Below, one piece after another: positions 43,671 through 52,581 of a stretch of 64,000 nt of DNA (position 1 is the stretch's first letter; each line of letters opens with the position of its first letter). Source of the DNA: Breznakiella homolactica. Its GTDB lineage: Bacteria > Spirochaetota > Spirochaetia > Treponematales > Breznakiellaceae. Made by a program: the position numbers and the translations under genes. The stretch lies in the NCBI RefSeq assembly GCF_016616095.2, contig NZ_CP067089.2, positions 2,914,001 through 2,978,000 of the forward strand, written 5' to 3'. The notes below the pieces were generated by a model. The model saw only the letters and a program-made list of their open reading frames with translations. It ran no database searches and was not told where the DNA came from.

Positions 43671-46600
43671 TTAATCCTCCGCAGAAACAGGGACTGTTTC
43701 TGCAATTTCCGTTTCCGGTTTTTTCATTTTTCTGTTTTTTCCCCGATGTTCATTGACAAGTGAATACATCACCGGAATAAAGAACAGGGTAATAAAGGTT
43801 GCGGAAGTCAGTCCTCCGATAACCGTCAGGCCAATGGGCTGGATCATCATGGATGACTCTCCGCCGAAGAATGCCATAGGAACGAGTCCCAGGATGGTCG
43901 TAAGGGTTGTCATGAGAACCGGCCTGAGCCGTGATTCACCGGCGTCGAGACAGGCCTGCCGGACCGGCATACCCCTTCTGACCAGCAGGTTCGTATAATC
44001 CACCAGGATGATTCCGTTGTTCACCACAATACCCACCAGCATAACAAGCCCAACAAGGGTGAAAGAACTTATGGTCTGGCCGGTTATCAAATAGATTGCA
44101 ATGACGCCGATGAGCATGAGCGGGATGGTGCACATGTTTATCAAGGGGTCTTTAAAGGATTCGTACTGGCCGGCCATGACGCCGAACACGAGAAGTACGG
44201 CCAGGGTGATGATAAGAATAAATGTACTCACCGTATCGGAAATTTCACCCCAGGAACCTTCATAGGTAATGATCACCCCGTTGGGAACCACGAAATTTTC
44301 GTTCAGTGCGTCCTTGATCTTATTTTCCACATCATCCGCCCGGTTGCCTTCCAGCATGTAACCGGTTATGTGGATGACTCTGGACTGGTTTTCCCGGTTG
44401 ATGCTGACGGGACCGACGCCCTTTTCAAGGCTCGCGAAGTTGGAAAGAGGGATCATGGTTCCGTAGGAGGATGCCACGAAAATCCGTTCCAGGTCCGGGA
44501 GTTTTTTCCGGTCCTCATCCTGCAGCATGAGCACCACTGAATATTCGTTTCCGGAATGCCGGAATGTGGTGGCGGTTACCCGGTTCATGGAGGCCGCAAT
44601 TTCATTGGCAATAGTGTTAACAGACAGTCCCATGTTGTACGCCCGGTTCCGGTCTATGACTACTTCTACCTGGGGAAGCCCTTCGGTAAGGTCAATGGTC
44701 ACCTCCGTGAGTTCAGGCACATAAGCTTCGATAATATCCGTAATCTCCCGGGCGGCGGCCAGACCGGTATCAATATCATCTATCCGCAGAACCATATCGA
44801 TGTCCGCTCCGGATATCATCCGGGACATCCCCTGCCCGAAGGTAAGGGTTGCGTTAGGAAAGTCATTGAAATGGGCCCGGAGTTTGTTTTTGACCTGCTC
44901 ACTGGTATCCGCCTCTTTGTTGTCAAGATCGAGCTTGATACTTAATGAGCCTATATTGGTACCGCCGGTATCCATGGATCTGCCGGAACTGCCCACATCG
45001 GCGATAATGCTTTTGGCCCCGGCAATTTCATCAATGGCAAATTCCTGGAGCTGGAGCACCACTGCCCTGGTATCTTCATAGGTGGTTCCCAGAGGCATTT
45101 CAATGTTGAGGGTAACCGAATCTTCGTTCATGGGTGGAATCAAGGTAATGTTCATATTTACCAGAGCGAAGATGCTTCCTATGAAGGCTGCCAGAATAAC
45201 CGTTATTGCCGCGAGCCGGTGTTTCAGGGCCGCGTCAAGCAGCCGCCGGTATCCCCGGTTGACGGCATTGAGCGCGCTGCCGATACCTTCGTCCAGACCT
45301 TTTAATACCCTGTTCTTAAGGGGTTTCTGTGACCGGGTATTGAGGGGAAGGTATTTGCTCGCCAGAACCGGTACCAGGAAAATGGCCACCATGAGACTCG
45401 ACGCCAGGGCGATTCCAACGGTAAGGATCATGTCCTGGAAGAATTCCCCGATCATACCAAGCTGGCTCTTGAACAGCAGAATGGGAACAAACACACAGAG
45501 GGTTGTCAATGTGGAAGATATAATAGAGGACATGACTTCCTGACTGCCCAGGACCGCCGCGATAGTTGGTTTTGCCCCCCGTTCCCGGAACTTGAAAATA
45601 TTCTCAAGGATTACAATGGAAGAGTCCACGATCATACCTACCCCGAGAATAAGGCCGGTGAGGGTCATCATATTGAGGGTGATCCCGGCTACGCTCATTA
45701 CCAGAAGGGTAACCAAAATCGAAAACGGAATGGAGATGCCAACGATGATGGTGCTCTTTATGTTTCTGAGGAAGATGAAAAGGATCAGCATGGCAAGAAT
45801 AACACCCAGTATTGCTGAGTTTACCAGTTCATTTATCATACTCCTGGTCTGAACGGTATCGTCTTGGGTTATTTCCAGAGTGATGTCGCCGGGGAGCAAA
45901 GCTTTGATTTCATCCAGCTTTTCGTACACCATGTCCGCGATGGCTACCGCGTTGGTACCGCTCTGTTTTGTAACGGAAACATAGACCCCGCTTTCTCCGT
46001 TGATATATACGGTGGAAGTTTCATCTTTATAACCCATGGAAACTGTCCCGATATCCTGGAGCCTGATATCGGCACCGTTCAATTTCGCCACCACGGTTTC
46101 CCCGATATCCTGGACAGAAGTGTATTCTCCGGTGGTTCTGATGCTGTAATTCGTGGAACCGTCAATAATGGAACCCGCCCCCAGTTCGATATTCTGGCTC
46201 GCCAGACTCTTGGAAATCCCGGTGATCGTTAAGCCGTAGGCTTCCAGCCGGTTCTGGGACAGTTCTACCTTGACGATTTCCGACTGGCCCCCCATAACCG
46301 CGGTAGAGGCCACCCCGTCAATCTGCTCGAGACGGTCCTGGATGGTATCTTCCGCTATTGCCCGCAGTTCATTCTGGCTCCGGTCGCCCCGGATAGCCAC
46401 CCGGAGTATCGGCATGGAGGAAAGATCAAATTGAATAATTGACGGAGCGCCCGCGTCATCCGGCAGCCGTTCCTTAACCTGATCCAGCTTATCACGGATA
46501 TCGTTTATTTTATTGTCCAGGTTCGTTCCGTAGTTGAACTCCAGCGTTATGGTACTCAGACCTTCTGATGACGTGGAGGTCATATTTTTGAGGCCGCTGA

Positions 46601-46820
46601 TATTTACCAGGCTCCCTTCCAGGGGCTTGGTAACCGTTTTTTCCACCGTTTCCGGACCGGCCCCGGGATACGAGGTGGTAACCGAGAGCTGTGGAAAACT
46701 GATTTCCGGATACATATCCACCGCAACCCCGGATACAAGATAAATACCTACAATCGCGATAAGCGCGAAGATAACGGCCCACAGGACCGGACGGCCCACA
46801 ACTTTTTTCGCGATACTCAT
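43671..46820 (-). CDS. RND-family multidrug efflux transporter (AcrB/MexB-like)
   Basis: 1049 residues, full length. N-terminal helix then GVAVDMYPEISFPQLSVTTS, two large periplasmic loops, and twelve membrane helices. The proton-relay helix contains GVGMIVDSSIVILENIFKF, with its acidic residue, and the second half repeats MLVGIVVNNGIILVDYTNLL. Only one Asp is seen in the first relay motif, as in simpler HAE-1 pumps of anaerobes. Couples proton (or sodium) entry to export of drugs or lipids via the adaptor and TolC-like channel. Overlaps the adaptor-2 gene by 4 bases. Confidence 0.94.
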   Translation of the reverse strand: MSIAKKVVGRPVLWAVIFALIAIVGIYLVSGVAVDMYPEISFPQLSVTTSYPGAGPETVEKTVTKPLEGSLVNISGLKNMTSTSSEGLSTITLEFNYGTNLDNKINDIRDKLDQVKERLPDDAGAPSIIQFDLSSMPILRVAIRGDRSQNELRAIAEDTIQDRLEQIDGVASTAVMGGQSEIVKVELSQNRLEAYGLTITGISKSLASQNIELGAGSIIDGSTNYSIRTTGEYTSVQDIGETVVAKLNGADIRLQDIGTVSMGYKDETSTVYINGESGVYVSVTKQSGTNAVAIADMVYEKLDEIKALLPGDITLEITQDDTVQTRSMINELVNSAILGVILAMLILFIFLRNIKSTIIVGISIPFSILVTLLVMSVAGITLNMMTLTGLILGVGMIVDSSIVILENIFKFRERGAKPTIAAVLGSQEVMSSIISSTLTTLCVFVPILLFKSQLGMIGEFFQDMILTVGIALASSLMVAIFLVPVLASKYLPLNTRSQKPLKNRVLKGLDEGIGSALNAVNRGYRRLLDAALKHRLAAITVILAAFIGSIFALVNMNITLIPPMNEDSVTLNIEMPLGTTYEDTRAVVLQLQEFAIDEIAGAKSIIADVGSSGRSMDTGGTNIGSLSIKLDLDNKEADTSEQVKNKLRAHFNDFPNATLTFGQGMSRMISGADIDMVLRIDDIDTGLAAAREITDIIEAYVPELTEVTIDLTEGLPQVEVVIDRNRAYNMGLSVNTIANEIAASMNRVTATTFRHSGNEYSVVLMLQDEDRKKLPDLERIFVASSYGTMIPLSNFASLEKGVGPVSINRENQSRVIHITGYMLEGNRADDVENKIKDALNENFVVPNGVIITYEGSWGEISDTVSTFILIITLAVLLVFGVMAGQYESFKDPLINMCTIPLMLIGVIAIYLITGQTISSFTLVGLVMLVGIVVNNGIILVDYTNLLVRRGMPVRQACLDAGESRLRPVLMTTLTTILGLVPMAFFGGESSMMIQPIGLTVIGGLTSATFITLFFIPVMYSLVNEHRGKNRKMKKPETEIAETVPVSAED

Positions 46821-47737
46821 GCCTGACTCCTTGTACCGATAACCTTCACCGCCGCGCCGTTGGTCAGGAACTGCTGTCCCTGGATCACCACGGATTCTCC
46901 GCCGGAGAGGCCTGATTTGATTTCGGTTGTATTATCTATGGACACACCCTTTTCCACTTCCCGCAGAGCCACACGGTCAATACCTTCCATGACATACACA
47001 TAGCTGGAGCCCCTGACGTTTATAACAGCTTCGGCCGGGACAGTGACAACATCCTCATAGGTACGGGTATTGAGTTTTACCCGGGCTAACATTCCGGGAT
47101 TGATCCTGCTGTCGTTCACATCAAAGGAAAGAATGATTTTCTTAGTCCGTGAGTTGGGATCCACCACAGGGGAAACCCGGATTACCGTGGCGCTGAAAAC
47201 TTCCCCGGGAAACGCCTGGAGGGTTATCCGGGCCTTGAGTCCTTCCGTAAGCTGCCCCACTTCCCGTTCGGGAATGAGCGCTTCAATTTCAAAATTTTTC
47301 ATTGCCGAAACAGTAGCAATCGTGCTGGCGGTAGTTACCGTAGAACCGACCGCCGCGGGCGGTGCGGTGACGATTCCCGAAATCGGAGCGTACACCGGGC
47401 TGAGGGCGTAACTCGTACCTGGTTTTGAAGGATCAATTTCCGCGATGATCTGGCCCTTCCGTACTTCGGATCCCAAATCTATTTTTACAGACACAACCTT
47501 ACCGGCCGCATCGGGAAGCACCGCCACCTGCTGTTCCGGTACAATCTCCCCGTTAATCTCAAGATAGGCCTGGAGAGTCTGCTCCGCGGCCTGGTCAACC
47601 CGGACCGAATACATTGATACATTGGCATTTACCGTTGTATCAGAACCGGTATCACTTCCCGCCAGTATGGAGGGCACAAAAACAAGCCCCGCCGCCGCGG
47701 CAGCCGCTAATACAATAATTATTACTTTCTTTGACAT
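46817..47737 (-). CDS. RND efflux periplasmic adaptor (copy 2)
   Basis: 306 residues, N-terminal anchor IIIVLAAAAAAGLVFVPSIL, then lipoyl-like halves (VLPDAAGKVVSVKIDLGSEV, SPVYAPISGIVTAPP), barrel domain (ARITLQAFPGEVFSATVIRV) and C-terminal domain. Clear paralogue of the protein at 40813-41736; the two agree over nearly the whole length. First gene of the pump operon, ATGA overlap with the RND gene, and divergent from the sensor kinase gene. Confidence 0.92.
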   Translation of the reverse strand: MSKKVIIIVLAAAAAAGLVFVPSILAGSDTGSDTTVNANVSMYSVRVDQAAEQTLQAYLEINGEIVPEQQVAVLPDAAGKVVSVKIDLGSEVRKGQIIAEIDPSKPGTSYALSPVYAPISGIVTAPPAAVGSTVTTASTIATVSAMKNFEIEALIPEREVGQLTEGLKARITLQAFPGEVFSATVIRVSPVVDPNSRTKKIILSFDVNDSRINPGMLARVKLNTRTYEDVVTVPAEAVINVRGSSYVYVMEGIDRVALREVEKGVSIDNTTEIKSGLSGGESVVIQGQQFLTNGAAVKVIGTRSQA

Positions 47738-47837
47738 AACATCCTCCGTCAGGTTACTCAGAACCTCGTGTAATCTGTTTCAGGCTGTACAGCCTCCAGA
47801 AGCCGAGCCGCGTCCGGCTCCCTTTCTGGTATTTCAA

Positions 47838-47893
47838 ATAGTAGGAGGGATGCGTAAAATCGAAACCAAGGGGTGGTAAAATAACGGTAAAAT
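47838..47893 (-). promoter_or_regulatory. Promoter of the adaptor-RND operon with three-box GTAAAAT array
   Basis: GTAAAAT occurs at 47854, 47876 and 47887 (spacing 22 and 11). Toward the gene, TTTCGA (47865-47860), 16 bases and TACTAT (47843-47838) form a candidate promoter in the same place as in the TolC-like promoter. The 364-base gap 47738-48101 holds this array, the mirrored array for the kinase gene, and no gene. Confidence 0.65.
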
Positions 47894-47947
47894 TGCTGTT
47901 AAAAAAATGGCACGTTACGGCAGGCGGTATCTTGTTTTACGATCAGG

Positions 47948-47987
47948 ATTTTACCAATTGTTTACTTTTTTGGGATTCGTATTTTAC
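47948..47987 (+). promoter_or_regulatory. Mirrored three-box array upstream of the sensor kinase gene
   Basis: On the minus strand GTAAAAT (47987-47981), GTAAACA (47965-47959) and GTAAAAT (47954-47948) again have spacing 22 and 11. A fourth partial box (GTAAAAC) lies at 47940-47934. The box nearest the kinase gene corresponds to the box overlapping the -35 in the two efflux promoters; TTGG-N-N-TTCG lies beside it as in the others. Suggests autoregulation of the sensor/regulator pair. Confidence 0.6.
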
Positions 47988-48101
47988 CTTTCTATGCGAG
48001 AATTCATAGTAAGGAACTTCCAGAATCCCAGCCGGGGTTTTCAGAGGTCCCATTATTTTCTTTTACCAAAACTATGGTACACTGAAAGAGAGGAACATTG
48101 A

Positions 48102-49571
48102 TTGACCATAAAACGGCGTTTGTTTTTTTCGAATATTTTAATGATTCTCATCCCGATAATTCTAAGTGTATTGATTGCGGGAACCACGGTGCATATCCTC
48201 AACGGCATCTTCGGTTTTAATGATGCCAATAAAGCTGAAGACAGCCGTGTGTTTTATTCATCAATATCCTATATGCGGGACCACCTTAAAACCTGGGCGG
48301 AACATGGTAATACGGAACAAATAGCGGCGGATATGGACCGGTTCAGCAGGAGAATCAGAGGAACCAGTGTCGCCCTGTCCGTCTACCGGGGAAGTGAGCT
48401 GCTGTACGCTGTGGGAGATTTCAGGGAAGACCCGTTAATTGACACGGTTCTGTCCCAGCGGGAGAGCCATTATTTTGCGCAGGATACCACTGAGCTGTAC
48501 GCGGACTTTTCCGGGGAGTATTCCGCTGTCCTGATGCATACCGATTCCCTTTACCGGGATGCCGGCAATTACCTGGAAAGCCAGCAGTATATCCGCAATG
48601 TTTTCTTTTTTATGTTTCTGCTGTCCGTGGTTATCATACTGATAACTAACCTGCTTCTGACCAGAATGGTATTCAAAAGCATTATGGTTCCCCTGGAAAC
48701 CCTTACCTACGGGGTACACCAAATCCGGGACGGCAACCTGGACTACCGTATCAAATACGGGGGCAGTGATGAATTTTCACCGGCCTGCTCTGACTTTAAT
48801 GAGATGGCGGGGCAGCTCCTGGACATGGTCAACGCACGGCAGAAGGACGACGAAAACCGGCGGGAGCTGATAGCCGGTATTTCCCATGATCTTCGGACTC
48901 CCCTGACATCCATTAAAGCCTATGTGGAAGGGCTGTTAACCGGGGTCGCTTCAAATTCTGATACCCGGGACCGGTACCTGCATACGATCCAGCAGAAAAC
49001 CGGGGAGATGGAACATTTGGTTTCCCAGCTTTTCCTTTTTTCCAAACTTGATATCGGGGCGTTCCCTTTCCGGATGGAAAAAATAAACATAGGCAATGAG
49101 CTTGCGGAATATGTCAGCGCTGTTTCGGGTGAATACCGCCGGAAAGGACTTGAGATTACGATTACGCAGAATATTCAGGATACGGAAATCAACGCGGACC
49201 GTATCCAGCTTAGGAATGTGTTTACCAATATTATGGAAAACAGCCTGAAATACGGCAGCCAGGAAAAAGGCGCTGTCACTGTCTCCTGCCGGATGGAAGG
49301 TCCGGAGGTTATACTTACTTTCACCGACAACGGCCCGGGGGTTCCGGAAGATGCCCTGGATAAACTGTTTGCGATTTTTTACCGAGGCGATAAATCCAGG
49401 ACCAATCCCGGTCAGGGAAGCGGCCTGGGCCTGGCGATCAGCGCCAAAATCATAGAACGCCTGGGCGGTTTGGCCCGGGCGGAAAACGGCCCGGAAGGCG
49501 GACTTTCAGTGATAGTGACCTTTCCGGCCGCAGCGGGAGACACTACCGATGAAAAATATTCTGATCATTGA
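48102..49571 (+). CDS. Sensor histidine kinase (EnvZ/BaeS-like)
   Basis: 489 residues. Membrane helices about 10-34 and 168-190 flank an extracytoplasmic sensor of about 130 residues. HAMP (MVPLETLTYGVHQIRDGN), HisKA with the phosphorylated His in IAGISHDLRTPLTSIKAY, and HATPase with FTNIMENSLKYG, FTDNGPGVP and GQGSGLGLAISAKI follow. Start is TTG at 48102 with GAGAGG upstream. Overlaps the regulator gene by 23 bases. Divergent from the RND operon, so it probably senses envelope stress or drugs. Confidence 0.92.
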   Translation: MTIKRRLFFSNILMILIPIILSVLIAGTTVHILNGIFGFNDANKAEDSRVFYSSISYMRDHLKTWAEHGNTEQIAADMDRFSRRIRGTSVALSVYRGSELLYAVGDFREDPLIDTVLSQRESHYFAQDTTELYADFSGEYSAVLMHTDSLYRDAGNYLESQQYIRNVFFFMFLLSVVIILITNLLLTRMVFKSIMVPLETLTYGVHQIRDGNLDYRIKYGGSDEFSPACSDFNEMAGQLLDMVNARQKDDENRRELIAGISHDLRTPLTSIKAYVEGLLTGVASNSDTRDRYLHTIQQKTGEMEHLVSQLFLFSKLDIGAFPFRMEKINIGNELAEYVSAVSGEYRRKGLEITITQNIQDTEINADRIQLRNVFTNIMENSLKYGSQEKGAVTVSCRMEGPEVILTFTDNGPGVPEDALDKLFAIFYRGDKSRTNPGQGSGLGLAISAKIIERLGGLARAENGPEGGLSVIVTFPAAAGDTTDEKYSDH

Positions 49572-50244
49572 AGATGATCCCTCCATTGCCGCGGTGGAAC
49601 GGGATTTCCTGGAGATTAACGGGTTCTCCGCGGCGATTGCGGCGGACGGTGAGACAGGGCTCAAAGAGGCCCTGTCCGGTGAGTACGATCTGATATTATT
49701 AGATCTGCAGCTGCCGGGAATGGATGGGTACGAAATCTGCAGAAGGGTCAGAAAAAGCCTCGATATTCCCATCCTTATGGTCTCAGCCAGAATCGAGGAA
49801 ATCGACAAAGTCAGAGGCCTTGGCCTGGGGGCGGATGATTATATCTCAAAGCCCTTCTCACCCACCGAACTGGTAGCCCGGGTAAAGGCAAACCTGGCTC
49901 AGTACGAACGGCCCAGAATGAGGGCTGCCCGGACAGCCCTGTCTGAGGAGATCAAAATTGACAATCTCCGCATAAACGTACAGGCCCGGCGGGTGTATGT
50001 GGATGGCAAGGAAATCGAATATACCAACAAAGAATACGAACTGCTGCTTTTTCTGATGTCCAACCCCGAGGTGGTGTTCAGCAAGGAAACCCTGTACGAC
50101 CGTATCTGGGGTGAGGATGTGCACGGTGATCTGAAAACCGTTGCGGTCCATATAAACCGGCTCCGGGAAAAAGTTGAAAAGGACCCCGCCAATCCGGCGC
50201 ATATTGAGACGGTCTGGGGAGCCGGATACCGGTTCAAGATTTGA
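49549..50244 (+). CDS. OmpR/PhoB-family response regulator
   Basis: 231 residues. Receiver with acidic pair Glu8-Asp9 and Asp10, phosphoacceptor Asp52 in LILLDLQLPGMDGYE, and Lys in DYISKPFSPTELVAR. C-terminal winged helix (YTNKEYELLLFLMSNP, TVAVHINRLREKVE, WGAGYRF). Such regulators bind tandem repeats about 11 bases apart, which fits the GTAAAAT arrays upstream of the kinase, adaptor-RND and TolC-like genes. Confidence 0.94.
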   Translation: MKNILIIEDDPSIAAVERDFLEINGFSAAIAADGETGLKEALSGEYDLILLDLQLPGMDGYEICRRVRKSLDIPILMVSARIEEIDKVRGLGLGADDYISKPFSPTELVARVKANLAQYERPRMRAARTALSEEIKIDNLRINVQARRVYVDGKEIEYTNKEYELLLFLMSNPEVVFSKETLYDRIWGEDVHGDLKTVAVHINRLREKVEKDPANPAHIETVWGAGYRFKI

Positions 50245-50258
50245 TTTTTGATAAGCTT

Positions 50259-50284
50259 GCACCCCCGCCCAAAGGCAGGGGTGC
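50259..50284. terminator. Hairpin between convergent regulator and flavoprotein genes
   Basis: GCACCCCCGCC-CAAA-GGCAGGGGTGC pairs at 10 of 11 positions. It lies between two convergent stops and probably ends both transcripts, though no long T-run follows. Confidence 0.6.
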
Positions 50285-50293
50285 AGCATTACA

Positions 50294-52189
50294 CTATTCC
50301 ATGGAACTCCGGCCGGCGATACGGCCGAAGGTCACCACATCGGTGATGGCGTTTCCGCCGAGGCGGTTGCTGCCGTGGATACCCCCGGTGGTTTCACCGG
50401 CGGCGTACAATCCGGGAATGATTTTTCCCTTGGTATCAATAACCTGGGCTTTCCCGTTGATCTCGATACCGCCCATGGTATGGTGCACCATAGGACTGGT
50501 TATGCCCGCGTAGAACGGCGGCGTCCCGAACTCCTTGTCGAACACGCTTCTGCCCAGGGGGTCATTGCCGTTCCTGACGGACTGGTTGAACTGCCGGATT
50601 GAGGCCTGAAGGTTCGCCAGGGGAACGTTCATCTGCCGGGCCAGATCCTCCAGAGCGGCGGCCTTGTAAATATACCCGTTGCCCACCCGTTCATCTACAT
50701 TCGTTCCCGTGGAAGTCATACCGTTAACGACGGTATTCGCGTCGGAGAGGATATAGAATTTGGCGCCGGGCTGCTCCAGAGCGGCTTTGGACAGGACGTC
50801 CCGCCGGCCGTCCTCGGCGACGAAGCGGTCGCCGTTGAGGTTGACGTACATCTGGTTTTCGATATACGGGGTAAACACCCCGGGGCCGTAGGTCGGGATA
50901 AGCTGGATCCATTCCATGCCCACGAGATTGGCGCCGGCCTTTTCCGCCATTACGATACCGTCGCCGGTAGCCTGGGGACCGTTGGTGGTCTGCACCGATT
51001 CATCCAAGGTGGGCCAATGCTTGTTGTATTTCTGCCGCATCTCAATATTGGCGCCGAAACCTCCGGCGGCGATTATCACACCCTTCCTGGCGGTTATCTC
51101 AAAGGCCTGCCCGGAATTGGTGGTGCCTTTTACCCCGGTGCAGCGCCCGCCGGACATAACCAGGGATTCGGCGCGGCTGTCCAGCATTACTTCACCGCCT
51201 TTGGACGCGACGTAATTGGCCTGGGGAAGCACAAAGGAAGCGCCCCGGGTACCGAGATCAGTGGTCGGGGTGTGGCTCCGTTTCCAGGTAGCGCCCACCG
51301 CCGCCTGGATCTGGGGGATCCACTTGGCTCCGAGATCCGTCAGGAAATTCACCGAATCCAGGGCCTTATCCCCGTAAATATTGATAAGCTCCGCGTTGCC
51401 CACATAGTCGCCGTCCATATAGGTCTGCAGTTTGTGCAGGGACGGTGAATCAAACAGGTAGTTTGCCCCGGATGCCTTATACGCCTGTATTTCCCGGGCC
51501 AGGGTATCCTGCCATGACTTCATCATATCGTTCTGGGGTTTTTCCGCGAGAATCGCCTCGATTCTCGCCATCTCTTCCCTGGACATAGTAATGCTTTTCT
51601 GCCGTTCCGGATCAGCGGCGTTCATAGCGCTCCCCGCGAGCAGGGTGTTTCCGCCCACCGCCGGGCGTTTGTCGATGAGGATCACCGATCCCCCGGCGTT
51701 GATAATTTCCACCGCCGCGGACATACCAGCACCGCCGGCACCGATGATAACCACATCGGCGGTCTTTTTTATCGTTCCGCCCGCGGAAACCTGGGTTCCG
51801 GGAGCCCGGGTAACCGCGGCTTCGGATGCCCCCGCGGCCAGCAGCGCCGCCTTAACGGCGCCCAGGATTCCGTTGCTGGAATTGGTACATCCGCTCACCG
51901 CGTCCACACCGGCAGTCTGGTATTGGATGATTTCTTTGGGAAGTTTCTCAAAGGCCGGATCGGAAATAACCGGCGTCTCGCTGTGGTCCTTAAACTCAAT
52001 GGAAACGATGCTGTCCGCGTTTACCGTGACAACCGCGGTAATGGGGCCGCCGAACCCTTGGGCAGTGCCTTCGTATGTGCCCGGGTTAAAGGAAAGCCCC
52101 GTCCCCTTCCCGGTGGTTTTACACCCAAATCCGGCTACGGCCGCTGCAAGCGCAAGAATAATCAAACCGGATACGAATTGTTTCTTCAT
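50294..52189 (-). CDS. Extracytoplasmic flavin-dependent reductase lipoprotein (fumarate/urocanate reductase type)
   Basis: 631 residues from the ATG at 52189 (GGAGG upstream; an in-frame start at 52231 is rejected). Signal peptide with lipobox AGFGC. FMN_bind domain about 45-125 with DAVSGCTNSSNGI: the usual Ser-Gly-Ala-Thr flavinylation site, here with Cys for Ala but Thr kept. Then a FAD-binding domain with VVIIGAGGAGMSAAVEIINAGG and the closing GRIAG segment, and the fumarate-reductase catalytic part (GIVMAEKAGANLVGMEWIQL, HHTMGGIEIN). Uses electrons from membrane carriers to reduce an unsaturated acid outside the cytoplasm; the acceptor cannot be told. No haem motif, so electrons must come through the covalent FMN. 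Confidence 0.88.
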   Translation of the reverse strand: MKKQFVSGLIILALAAAVAGFGCKTTGKGTGLSFNPGTYEGTAQGFGGPITAVVTVNADSIVSIEFKDHSETPVISDPAFEKLPKEIIQYQTAGVDAVSGCTNSSNGILGAVKAALLAAGASEAAVTRAPGTQVSAGGTIKKTADVVIIGAGGAGMSAAVEIINAGGSVILIDKRPAVGGNTLLAGSAMNAADPERQKSITMSREEMARIEAILAEKPQNDMMKSWQDTLAREIQAYKASGANYLFDSPSLHKLQTYMDGDYVGNAELINIYGDKALDSVNFLTDLGAKWIPQIQAAVGATWKRSHTPTTDLGTRGASFVLPQANYVASKGGEVMLDSRAESLVMSGGRCTGVKGTTNSGQAFEITARKGVIIAAGGFGANIEMRQKYNKHWPTLDESVQTTNGPQATGDGIVMAEKAGANLVGMEWIQLIPTYGPGVFTPYIENQMYVNLNGDRFVAEDGRRDVLSKAALEQPGAKFYILSDANTVVNGMTSTGTNVDERVGNGYIYKAAALEDLARQMNVPLANLQASIRQFNQSVRNGNDPLGRSVFDKEFGTPPFYAGITSPMVHHTMGGIEINGKAQVIDTKGKIIPGLYAAGETTGGIHGSNRLGGNAITDVVTFGRIAGRSSME

Positions 52190-52376
52190 AAAAAGCCTCC
52201 AATAGCAGACAATTTTAACGATAGACCCCACAGGGCGTTTTTTCTAATGATATAACTATACTAAATTCTGTGCTTTAAGAAATACATACAGAACACCGCA
52301 TCATAAAAAAATACCAAACAGCAGAACCAACACCTATCGCCGCCGCGCCATCCCCCACACCCAGCCCCCCGCCACG
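52190..52376. other. Intergenic region upstream of the flavoprotein gene, no gene seen
   Basis: AT-rich near the flavoprotein gene, with TATAGT and TATATC boxes on the minus strand that could be a -10, then a C-rich stretch (52337-52380) leading into the palindromic repeat. Confidence 0.4.
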
Positions 52377-52581
52377 GCAGGACACCCGCAGTATACCGGA
52401 AGCGGCACAGAAGCATGGTGCGAATACGGTAACGCGGGGTGTCATGCACAATGGGGTATGAGCGACTTTCGAGGCCGCAGGCCGACACGGAGCCATACCC
52501 CATTGTGCATGACAGGACCCCCGGATCCGCATTTACACCATGCTTCTGTGCTGAATTACAAATATACTGCGGGTGCCCTGC
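52377..52581 (+). repeat. 205-base palindromic repeat, copy A
   Basis: Three nested inverted pairs: GCAGGACACCCGCAGTATA at 52377 with its near-complement ending at 52581, GCACAGAAGCATGGTG (52405-52420) with its exact complement (52536-52551), and a perfect 20-bp inner stem (52441-52460 with 52494-52513). The 33-base core 52461-52493 (AGCGACTTTCGAGGCC...GGAGC) is not part of the stem and sets the orientation. The right end reaches the first base of the lptB stop codon. Open frames across it are by-products. Confidence 0.88.
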
